Shown here piece after piece: positions 6,826-12,567 of a stretch of 12,567 bases of DNA; position 1 is the stretch's first letter, and every line of letters begins with the position of its first letter. The stretch covers positions 1 through 12,567 of the forward strand of contig DATAXI010000110.1 of NCBI GenBank assembly GCA_036266845.1. The letters run 5' to 3'. The notes below the pieces were generated by a model. The model was not told the DNA's origin. It was given only the letters and a program-made list of their open reading frames with translations, and did no database searches. A program made the position numbers and the translations under genes. Source of the DNA: DATAXI01 sp036266845 (GTDB taxonomy: Bacteria > Verrucomicrobiota > Verrucomicrobiia > Chthoniobacterales > Chthoniobacteraceae).

Positions 6826-7860
6826 ATGCATAAGCCGGTGCAGAACTCCCGCGCGGCGGACACCGCCATCGCCATTTGCATCATCGCGGCGGTCGGTATC
6901 TGCGATTATTTCTCGGGATACCAGATTACCCTCTCGGTTTTTTACCTCTTTGGGATTTGTTACGCGCTCTGGAAGGTGGGACCGGGGAGCGGCATCGCGA
7001 TGGCGGTCCTGAGCATCGCCATCTCCGAGGTTGCGGACTGGCTGGATGGCATCCGTTACGCGCGCGCATTTGTCCCGGTCTGGAATGCGTGCATTACCGT
7101 TGCCTTTTATCTCATCGTCATCTGGCTGCTGAACCGCATCAAACTTTTCCAGACCACCCTGGAGGATCGCATCCGCCAGCGCACCGCGGCACTGGCCAGC
7201 GAGGTGGCCAAGCGCGAGCGGCTCGAGAAGGAAATCCTCATGATCAGCGAGCGCGAGCAGCGGCGCATCGGACACGAATTGCACGACACCCTTTGCCAGC
7301 ACCTCACCGGCACCGCGATTGCCGGCCAGGTGCTTGCGGATACTCTTTGCGCCGAGAAACGGGCCGAGGCCGATGATGCCGGCCAGATTGTTGACCTGGT
7401 GGAGGAAGGGATCGAGATGGCGCGCAACCTCGCCCGCGGCCTCTTTCCCGTAGGCATCGAAGGGGAGGGGCTGCTCTCCGCGTTGCGGGAACTGGCCGAA
7501 ACGCACGACGGGCGTGCGGGCATCGTGTGCCGTTTCGAGGCGGCCAATCCCGCTCTCATTCAGGACGGCATTGTCGCCGCGCATCTCTACCGCATCGGCC
7601 AGGAGTCCGTGCGCAACGCCGTGCGCCACAGTGCCGCGCGGCACATCACCATCAGTCTGGACCAGGATGGCGAGGAGGCCGTGCTATCCATCCGCGACGA
7701 TGGCTCCGGCTTTGGGCCGGCCGTGGGGGAGCGCCAGGGGATGGGCCTCCACATCATGCGGCACCGGGCGACTCTGATCGGCGGGCAGTTTGAAATTGCG
7801 AGCAATGGCAATGAGACCGTGGTATCCTGCGTCGTTCGAAATGGGCTGCGTCCTACATGA
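6826..7860 (+). CDS. HisKA_3-type sensor histidine kinase (NarX/UhpB class)
   Basis: Inner-membrane kinase of 344 aa. The N-terminus has four predicted membrane segments (about 13-30, 33-49, 55-72, 84-104) with short loops. The pattern DYFSGYQITLSVFYLFGICYALW, W..G and WNA resembles a small membrane domain that I know from many kinases and GGDEF proteins but which has no assigned ligand. A helical stretch (105-140) leads to the HisKA_3 domain: REQRRIGHELHDTLCQHL, phospho-acceptor His153 in ELHD. The HATPase follows with Asn264 (NAVRHS), DDGSGFG 291-297 and GMGLHIM 305-311. It should phosphorylate the NarL-type regulator encoded 43 nt downstream, the usual partner of this class. The start ATG 6826 has no Shine-Dalgarno sequence. 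It follows the hybrid kinase by 25 nt, across a terminator-like element. There is no large periplasmic domain, so it probably senses something in or at the membrane. Confidence 0.93.
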   Translation: MHKPVQNSRAADTAIAICIIAAVGICDYFSGYQITLSVFYLFGICYALWKVGPGSGIAMAVLSIAISEVADWLDGIRYARAFVPVWNACITVAFYLIVIWLLNRIKLFQTTLEDRIRQRTAALASEVAKRERLEKEILMISEREQRRIGHELHDTLCQHLTGTAIAGQVLADTLCAEKRAEADDAGQIVDLVEEGIEMARNLARGLFPVGIEGEGLLSALRELAETHDGRAGIVCRFEAANPALIQDGIVAAHLYRIGQESVRNAVRHSAARHITISLDQDGEEAVLSIRDDGSGFGPAVGERQGMGLHIMRHRATLIGGQFEIASNGNETVVSCVVRNGLRPT

Positions 7861-7903
7861 CGCATTCTCACACCTTGGTAATCTCCTTTTTGGATTCCAC
7901 TAA

Positions 7904-8557
7904 ATGATGAAACGCAAAGTCTTCCTCGTTGACGATCACCCCCTGGTCCGCGAATGGCTCGGCACGCTCATTGATCGACAACCCGATCTCGCGGTATGCG
8001 GCGAGGCCGATGGCGCGCCCGAGGCGCGGCAAAAAATCGAGGCGATGGAGCCCGATGTCGCCGTTGTGGACATCACCCTCGAGAAAGGATCGGGGCTGGA
8101 ACTCATCAAGGACCTCAAGCTCATCCGCCCGGGCATGCCCGTCATTGTGCTCTCCATGCATGACGAGTCGCTCTACGCCGAGCGCGCCATGCGGGCCGGC
8201 GCCAAGGGGTATGTCGTCAAGAAAGAGACGACCCGCAAGATTCTCCTCGCCATCCGCGATGTTCTGGAGGGCAAGGTGTACTTGAGCGGCCGCGCCGCGG
8301 GCGGCCTGGTGGAGAAGATTCTCGATGGCAAAACCTCGGATGCCTCGCCGGTGGACCGGCTCAGCGACCGCGAGCTGGAGGTCTTCCGCATGATCGGGCA
8401 GGGGATGAAGACCCGGGAGATCGCCGAGTCGCTCCATCTGAGCATGAAGACCGTCCAGGTCTATTGCGCCCGCATCAAGGAGAAGCTGAACCTTGCCGAC
8501 GCCACGCAGTTGATTCGCGAAGCCATGCGCTGGCACGAGTCCGCCGCGCAGGGATAG
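7904..8557 (+). CDS. NarL/FixJ-type response regulator
   Basis: Cytoplasmic two-component response regulator of 217 aa, the normal length for the NarL/FixJ group. The receiver spans about 5-122: acidic Asp10/Asp11, phospho-acceptor Asp56 in VAVVDIT, conserved Ser84 and Lys106. A linker leads to a LuxR-type helix-turn-helix at 153-209 (LSDRELEVFRMIGQG...TREIAESLHLSMKTVQVY). All key phosphorylation residues are intact, so it should be switched by the HisKA_3 kinase just upstream and then bind DNA as a dimer. The gene begins with two ATGs (7904, 7907) and has no good ribosome-binding site. Its target genes cannot be told from the sequence. A GC-rich hairpin begins at the stop codon. It is the only DNA-binding output protein in the window, so it is also the only local candidate to respond to the hybrid kinase. 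Confidence 0.95.
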   Translation: MMKRKVFLVDDHPLVREWLGTLIDRQPDLAVCGEADGAPEARQKIEAMEPDVAVVDITLEKGSGLELIKDLKLIRPGMPVIVLSMHDESLYAERAMRAGAKGYVVKKETTRKILLAIRDVLEGKVYLSGRAAGGLVEKILDGKTSDASPVDRLSDRELEVFRMIGQGMKTREIAESLHLSMKTVQVYCARIKEKLNLADATQLIREAMRWHESAAQG

Positions 8558-8579
8558 CGGCGCCGGGCAGGCCCGCCGC
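8557..8579 (+). terminator. GC-rich hairpin at the response-regulator stop codon
   Basis: GCGGCG (8557-8562) and CGCCGC (8574-8579) form a perfect 6-bp stem, extended by GG (8565-8566) with CC (8572-8573) across a two-base bulge, around a five-base loop. The first base is the last base of the TAG stop. It is followed by TTGCCGC, not a T run, so it may be a transcript-end or processing structure and not a classical intrinsic terminator. Confidence 0.35.
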
Positions 8580-8833
8580 TTGCCGCTGACCATTCGTGCG
8601 CCCATCTCCGCCGTGATGCTCGCAATGCCAGGCCAATCTTTTCGCGTGAGAATCCGGTGTGGAGTTTTTTGCTCGCGCGCCGGCGGCTGATTTAAAAATC
8701 CAATTTCCGCTTGTCCACCATCGGCGGCGTGCAAGGATGCCGTTTCGTTTTCCTTATGCCGCAAAAACCGAAATCCTCCGCCGGACACGCCTCCCATACA
8801 AAAACCGCCCATGCAGCCGGCCTGCCCGGGGCG
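8580..8833 (+). promoter_or_regulatory. spacer upstream of the GH4 gene
   Basis: This 254-bp stretch has no gene I can support. It must hold the promoter for the GH4 gene if that is not transcribed from the regulator operon. The best candidate is TTGCTC near 8669 and TAAAAA near 8693, spaced 18 bp, each matching consensus only partly. A six-T run lies at 8665-8670 without a convincing stem before it. The last part is open in frame with the GH4 gene from a TTG at 8711, with an ATG at 8756. Confidence 0.25.
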
Positions 8834-10186
8834 ATGCGGCGCCCGATCAAAGTAACGATGCTGGGGGCGGGGAGCGGCTTTACCGTGCCGCTGATGAACG
8901 ACATCCTGCGCATCCCGCAAAACCAGGGGGGGCGGATCGTCCTGGTGGACATCGATGCGAAGCGGCTTGGGACGATGCAGCGGCTCATCAAGCAACTCGT
9001 GGCGCGACTGGGCCTGGAGCAACTTTGGAAAGTCACCGCCACCACGGACCGGACGAAAGCGCTGCCGGGCACCGATTACATCGTCAATTGCATCGAGGTG
9101 AGCGGCGTCGCGTGCGTCCGCATCGATAACGATATCCCCGCAAAATATGGCATCGACCAGTGCATTGGCGATACCATCGGGCCGGGCGGCCTGTTCAAGG
9201 CGTTGCGGACGATTCCCGTCTGGCTGGAAGCGCTGGCCGATGCGGAGCGGCTCTGCCCGCGCGCCATTGTGCTGAATTACACCAATCCGATGAGCATGAT
9301 GTGCCTCGCCGCGGGCCGCACCAGCGGCATGGAGGTTGTGGGACTTTGCCACTCCGTGCAGGGCACCAGCGAGTTGCTTGCGCGCCGAGCGGGCCTGCCG
9401 CTGGCGGAGATCACCTGGGAGTGCGCGGGCATCAATCATCTGGCCTGGTTCACAAAGTTCGAGCACCAGGGACGCGACCTTTACCCGCTGCTTTTTGAGA
9501 AAGCGCGTGCCGATCTCGCGGGCAAGCCCGGCAACAAGGACGACGCAAAGGATTTGGTCCGCAAGGATATGATGCTCCACTTCGGCGCATTCATCACGGA
9601 ATCGAGCGGCCACCTCAGCGAATACCTGCCTTATTATAGAAAGAGAAAGGACCTCATCGCGCAGTATTGCCGGGACGGCTACGATGGCGGATCGAGCTTT
9701 TACGCGGACCATTGGCCGGATTGGCGCGCCGCCGCGGACAAGGATCGCGTGGCGATCCTGCGCGGAGAGAAGCCGCTGGAGCGCCCGCGCAGTTGGGAGT
9801 ACGCAAGCTGGATCATCGAGGCGTGCGAGAAGGATAGCCCCGTCCGCATCCACGGCAATGTGATGAACGGCATCGGCGGCAACGGACGGCTCATCACCAA
9901 CCTGCCGGAGAATGGGTGCGTGGAAGTCGCCTGCATGATCGATCAAAACGGCGTGCAGCCGGTGCGTTACGGCGCGCTGCCGGCGCAGATGGCGGGATTG
10001 TGCGATTCCAACATGCGGATGTTCGATCTGGGCGCCACGGCCGCGATCGAGCGCAGCAAGGAGGCGGCGGCTCATGCGCTGATGCTGGACCCGCTCACCG
10101 CAGCCGTATGCAGCCCCGCGGAGATCAAGCGGATGACGATGGAGATTTTTGAGGCGGAAAAGGAATTTCTGCCCGGGTACAAATAG
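8834..10186 (+). CDS. glycoside hydrolase family 4, alpha-galactosidase-like
   Basis: Cytoplasmic GH4 glycosidase of 450 aa. GH4 enzymes cleave glycosides by an oxidation-elimination route that needs NAD+ and Mn2+. The Rossmann motif GAGSGF is at 11-16; NYTNPMSM is at 148-155; the metal ligands are Cys172 (GLCHSVQGT) and His202 (AGINHLAWF). From memory of the family, the CHS triad after the Cys marks alpha-galactosidases of the MelA type, while phospho-glycosidases carry CN or CD here, so a non-phosphorylated alpha-galactoside is the best guess. The ATG at 8834 places KVTMLGAGSGF at the usual distance from the N-terminus and has GGGG close before it. The open frame extends further upstream (ATG 8756), but the extra residues look unlike the family. 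No transporter or PTS gene accompanies it. It runs convergently into the CHAD gene with a 12-bp gap. An alpha-glucuronidase activity cannot be excluded. Confidence 0.92.
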   Translation: MRRPIKVTMLGAGSGFTVPLMNDILRIPQNQGGRIVLVDIDAKRLGTMQRLIKQLVARLGLEQLWKVTATTDRTKALPGTDYIVNCIEVSGVACVRIDNDIPAKYGIDQCIGDTIGPGGLFKALRTIPVWLEALADAERLCPRAIVLNYTNPMSMMCLAAGRTSGMEVVGLCHSVQGTSELLARRAGLPLAEITWECAGINHLAWFTKFEHQGRDLYPLLFEKARADLAGKPGNKDDAKDLVRKDMMLHFGAFITESSGHLSEYLPYYRKRKDLIAQYCRDGYDGGSSFYADHWPDWRAAADKDRVAILRGEKPLERPRSWEYASWIIEACEKDSPVRIHGNVMNGIGGNGRLITNLPENGCVEVACMIDQNGVQPVRYGALPAQMAGLCDSNMRMFDLGATAAIERSKEAAAHALMLDPLTAAVCSPAEIKRMTMEIFEAEKEFLPGYK

Positions 10187-10198
10187 GTCCCGTTTGCA

Positions 10199-11032
10199 TC
10201 ACACCGCCGCGCCTGCAAGGAACGCGGCTGTCTGCAATTGCTTTTGGCGGTCTGTGAGCAGGCGCAGTACCGCGCGGCATTGCGCGGGATGGGCCAGGCG
10301 ATCCCTGCGAGCGTGGATCACGTCTCCCAGCAATCCAAGGTCGCGATCCTTGCCCAGCAATTGCGCCAGCGAGCCGATCTGGTCCGCGCGTTCGCCCAAA
10401 TCCGGACTCTTCTTGCGCAGCAGCAGAGTTTCATTCCAAAGCTCTTTCGTGCGCTTGCGCCACTCGTGCAGGTTCTCCGGCGTCGGTTCGGCATCGGCGG
10501 TTTGGTGGGCGCGGCGGAAGGCCTTGCGGGCCTTGCGCCATGCGTGGCGCGCGTCCTTTTTATCAAAGCCGTTGAGGTCCCATTCTTTCACCCGCTTCAG
10601 CTCCTTGCGCACCTGCCTGGCGGCCCGCTTCAGCACTCCGCCATCTTTCACCTCGCGTTCCAGTCTCTTTGCCTCGCGCGCCAGGATGCGGCGCAGCAGG
10701 AGCAGGACCTCCGGCGGGCGTCCCTCGAAACATTCGGCGGTAAAGGCATCGAGCGCTTCCACCAATGCCACGCCGTCGCGCGCGTCGCGGATATCGCGGC
10801 CGGCATCGCGCAGGATGTGATTCTCCTTCCGGTACTCCTTCCTTCCGAGGCCGGCCTTGGCCATGCGCAGCAACGCGCGGGTTTTCTTGAGCCGGGTGCG
10901 CGCGGTGTGAATCCCCACCGCCACTGCGCCATTCTTTTGCGAGAGCGCCTTGCGGGCGCGGCCCATCTGCGCCGCGGCGACCCGCTTTAACTCGCGTCCC
11001 ACCGGCTTCGATTTCGAAATCTGGTAACTCAC
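10199..11032 (-). CDS. CHAD domain protein
   Basis: Protein of 277 aa made almost entirely of one CHAD domain, a helical bundle with conserved histidines that binds inorganic polyphosphate and is found with polyphosphate granules. The two repeat signatures are visible: His42 in GIHTARTRLKKTRALLRM and His189 in NLHEWRKRTKELWNETLLL, each followed by evenly spaced Arg/Lys that would line a positive channel. Further conserved stretches are GRDIRDARD (78-86) and LGKDRDLGLL (226-235). The protein is very basic and has no signal peptide or membrane segment, so it is cytoplasmic. No CYTH domain or polyphosphate kinase gene is next to it. The start is GTG 11032: MSYQISKSKPVGRELKR is the normal beginning of this family, and the next Met is already inside the first helix. 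No Shine-Dalgarno sequence is seen. Granule targeting is inferred from the family. Confidence 0.9.
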   Translation of the reverse strand: MSYQISKSKPVGRELKRVAAAQMGRARKALSQKNGAVAVGIHTARTRLKKTRALLRMAKAGLGRKEYRKENHILRDAGRDIRDARDGVALVEALDAFTAECFEGRPPEVLLLLRRILAREAKRLEREVKDGGVLKRAARQVRKELKRVKEWDLNGFDKKDARHAWRKARKAFRRAHQTADAEPTPENLHEWRKRTKELWNETLLLRKKSPDLGERADQIGSLAQLLGKDRDLGLLGDVIHARRDRLAHPAQCRAVLRLLTDRQKQLQTAAFLAGAAV

Positions 11033-11242
11033 GGCAAAGTCAATCTAACACGATTTCATGACCCCGGCGATAATACGGGCTTCGGCATTCCCCCACGGGC
11101 GCCGCGCGCGGGATGCCGCGTGACCGGCAGTGTCATCCTTATCCATTCCGCGCTCGCGCTGGCCGGGGTATTATAAAAAAAGCCCCGATTTCTCCTCCAC
11201 TTCATGCTTGTATCCAATGCGCCGCCGGGCAGGATTGCCGCC
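11033..11242. promoter_or_regulatory. divergent promoter region between the CHAD and lipoprotein genes
   Basis: This 210-bp spacer separates two divergent genes and should hold both promoters. TATTAT (5 of 6 to the -10 consensus) occurs on the minus strand at 11070-11075, 37 nt before the CHAD GTG, and on the plus strand at 11169-11174, 68 nt before the lipoprotein ATG. Neither has a good -35 at 17 bp. An imperfect inverted repeat lies between them: CGGCATTCCC at 11083-11092 against GGGATGCCG at 11110-11118, one unpaired base. This could be a regulator site or a leader structure. Confidence 0.4.
11231..11234 (+). promoter_or_regulatory. ribosome-binding site deciding the lipoprotein start
   Basis: AGGA lies 8 nt before the ATG at 11243. 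This supports that start over an in-frame ATG at 11204, which lacks such a sequence and would put an extra 13 residues before the signal peptide. Confidence 0.6.
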
Positions 11243-12532
11243 ATGGTAAAGCTCTCCTCCCTCCGGAAGTGGTCGGTCCTTCTCTCTGGTTTTGTCTTTC
11301 TTGCAGGTTGCGGAAACAACGCTTCCGCCCCATCGGGCGCGGCTCCGCAGGCGGCGGCTCCCACGCCCACTCCTGCGCCAAAGTCGGCCACACCCAACAG
11401 CTTTGACGAGGTCGCCGCCCATCTTGATCCCGGTGGCGATTTCTATCTCTACCTGAGCACGCGGCAATTGCTCGCGAAGCTGGACGGCTTCATCAACAGC
11501 CTTCACGACACCGCCGTATCGCAAAGCGGAGGGAACAAGGGGGACATGGACAAGGCGTTCCTCGTCCTGAAGGATGTGGTTCAGAAGAGCGGGGTGGAAG
11601 ATGTGAGCGGCTTTGGCGCCAGCAGTTTCTGTTACTCGCCGGGTCTTCATCGTAACAAGATCTTCATCCATCACGCTCCGGACAAGGGCTCCGGGCTGAT
11701 GTGGTCCCTCTTCGGCAAGGCGCCGCATCCCCTCACGCAGCTTGATTTTCTGCCGGCGGATACGGCCTATGCCGTTTTCGGCGACTTCGATCTTCCGCAG
11801 CTCATTGATTTCACGCGCCAGGAGGCTCTCGGCTCCGGCATTCCGGAGGCAACGCAGGCGGTCAATCAATGGCAGACGCAGTTTGCGGGCATTACCGGCC
11901 TGAAATTGGACGACGTGCTTAAATCCCTCAACGGCTCGATGGGCATGCTCGTGACCCTGGATTCCACCAGCACCATCAATGTCCCCACCGGCGGTCAGGC
12001 GCTCGATATTCCAGTGCCCCGGCTGGCTATCTTCATTGCCGTAAAGAATGACATCATCTTCAAGCAGGTGGACAAAATGGCGGGGTCCAACCCGGGTGTC
12101 ATCAAAGTGGACCAGCCGGATCTCCATATGCGCACCATGTCGCTGCCGATGGTGCCGGGCTTGAACCTGCGCCCCACCATTGCCCAATGGAATGGCTACC
12201 TTGTGCTGGCCAGCGACGACCAGTTGATCAACCAGATGATCGCCGTCCAAAAGGGAGGTCCCGGCGTCAAGACCGCGCCCGATTTTGTCTCCATCTCCGC
12301 GAACCTGCCTGCGGAGGGCAACAGCTTTGCCTACACCAGCCCGCTCTTTGTGGAAACGGTCCACAAAATCCAGGGCCAGATGGTGGCCAATCAGCCGAAC
12401 ATCAGCTCCACCCAGGCCCAGGCCATCCAGAACTGGTTCTCGAAGTATCAGCCCATGTTCTGCGGTTACGGGGTCGGAAGCATCTTGCCCGATGGCTCCC
12501 TGACGATCTCCCAAGGCCGGTTTACGAAGTAA
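11243..12532 (+). CDS. lipoprotein of unknown function
   Basis: Exported lipoprotein of 429 aa that I cannot assign to a characterised family. The signal peptide is clear: Lys3, Arg8 and Lys9, a hydrophobic core, and the lipobox LAGC with Cys23 as the lipidated residue. Residues 24-52 form an Ala/Pro/Thr/Ser-rich tether (GNNASAPSG...TPTPAPK), which would hold the folded part away from the membrane. The rest (53-429) is a mixed alpha/beta globular region. Phrases such as LPADTAYAVFGDFDLPQLIDF (170-190) and YLVLASDDQLINQMI (319-333) recall large lipoproteins of the DUF3352 kind, but this is pattern memory only. There are no catalytic motifs I recognise. Gly24 follows the Cys, so the Asp+2 inner-membrane retention signal of enterobacteria is absent and outer-membrane placement is possible. 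It stands alone, divergent from the CHAD gene, and no terminator is evident in the 35 bp left after it. Confidence 0.85.
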   Translation: MVKLSSLRKWSVLLSGFVFLAGCGNNASAPSGAAPQAAAPTPTPAPKSATPNSFDEVAAHLDPGGDFYLYLSTRQLLAKLDGFINSLHDTAVSQSGGNKGDMDKAFLVLKDVVQKSGVEDVSGFGASSFCYSPGLHRNKIFIHHAPDKGSGLMWSLFGKAPHPLTQLDFLPADTAYAVFGDFDLPQLIDFTRQEALGSGIPEATQAVNQWQTQFAGITGLKLDDVLKSLNGSMGMLVTLDSTSTINVPTGGQALDIPVPRLAIFIAVKNDIIFKQVDKMAGSNPGVIKVDQPDLHMRTMSLPMVPGLNLRPTIAQWNGYLVLASDDQLINQMIAVQKGGPGVKTAPDFVSISANLPAEGNSFAYTSPLFVETVHKIQGQMVANQPNISSTQAQAIQNWFSKYQPMFCGYGVGSILPDGSLTISQGRFTK

Positions 12533-12567
12533 CTCCCGTTTCGCGCAGCCGCTACCCGGCCTGCTGA

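Noticed and set aside
7868..10075. 735-codon open frame antisense to the response regulator and GH4 genes
   Set aside because: It spans two well-supported genes and the spacer between them, has low-complexity composition and no domain.
10206..10228. GCCGCG/CGCGGC hairpin near the GH4-CHAD junction as a shared terminator
   Set aside because: It lies inside the CHAD coding region with an 11-base loop and no T run on either side; chance pairing in GC-rich DNA is likely.
11171..12514. 447-codon open frame antisense to the lipoprotein
   Set aside because: The plus strand has a signal peptide, lipobox and ribosome-binding site. The reverse frame has none of these and reads as a shadow.
12515..12561. 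GGCCGG and CCGGCC around the lipoprotein stop as a terminator stem
   Set aside because: Both words are self-complementary, the loop would be 35 bases and no T run follows.
1..12567. CRISPR arrays, insertion sequences, tRNA or rRNA genes, phage or defence genes
   Set aside because: I looked for regular repeats, transposase motifs, tRNA-like arms and known defence domains and saw none. All larger stretches are explained by the listed genes.

Overview
The window is about 12.6 kb of GC-rich bacterial DNA. It fits a Gram-negative, didermal bacterium: a secreted L,D-transpeptidase, a lipoprotein with a clear lipobox, and a membrane beta-glycan synthase of the CslA-like type. That mix, together with weak Shine-Dalgarno sequences at most starts, makes me lean to Verrucomicrobiota or a neighbouring phylum. 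This is an inference from family recognition, not a measurement. No mobile element, CRISPR array, tRNA or rRNA is visible.

Layout. Positions 1-96 may hold the last 31 codons of a gene entering from the left (weak call). Positions 84-716 (-) encode a secreted YkuD-type L,D-transpeptidase, and 866-2383 (-) a processive membrane glycosyltransferase of family 2. Both are envelope genes on the minus strand, separated by a stem-loop that may end the glycosyltransferase transcript. After a 230-bp divergent spacer comes a plus-strand block: a cytoplasmic DUF885 metallohydrolase-like protein (2614-4293), a hybrid histidine kinase with extracytoplasmic sensor, PAS-like, kinase and receiver domains (4299-6800), a NarX/UhpB-type HisKA_3 kinase with four membrane segments (6826-7860), and a NarL-type response regulator (7904-8557). 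A stem-loop plus seven-T run straddles the stop of the hybrid kinase, so the block may be split into DUF885-hybrid kinase and HisKA_3 kinase-regulator.

Next come a GH4 NAD/Mn-dependent glycosidase, closest to alpha-galactosidases (8834-10186, +), a convergent CHAD-domain protein (10199-11032, -), and a lipoprotein of unknown function (11243-12532, +).

How they may work together. The HisKA_3 kinase and NarL regulator look like a normal cognate pair. The hybrid kinase ends in a receiver and has neither an Hpt domain nor an output domain, so its signal must leave by another route or act as a phosphate sink. The glycosyltransferase and L,D-transpeptidase both act on the cell envelope. The GH4, CHAD and lipoprotein genes appear independent. 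All families here are known. The least ordinary part is the DUF885/two-kinase/one-regulator cluster and its internal terminator-like element; I see no clearly new system.
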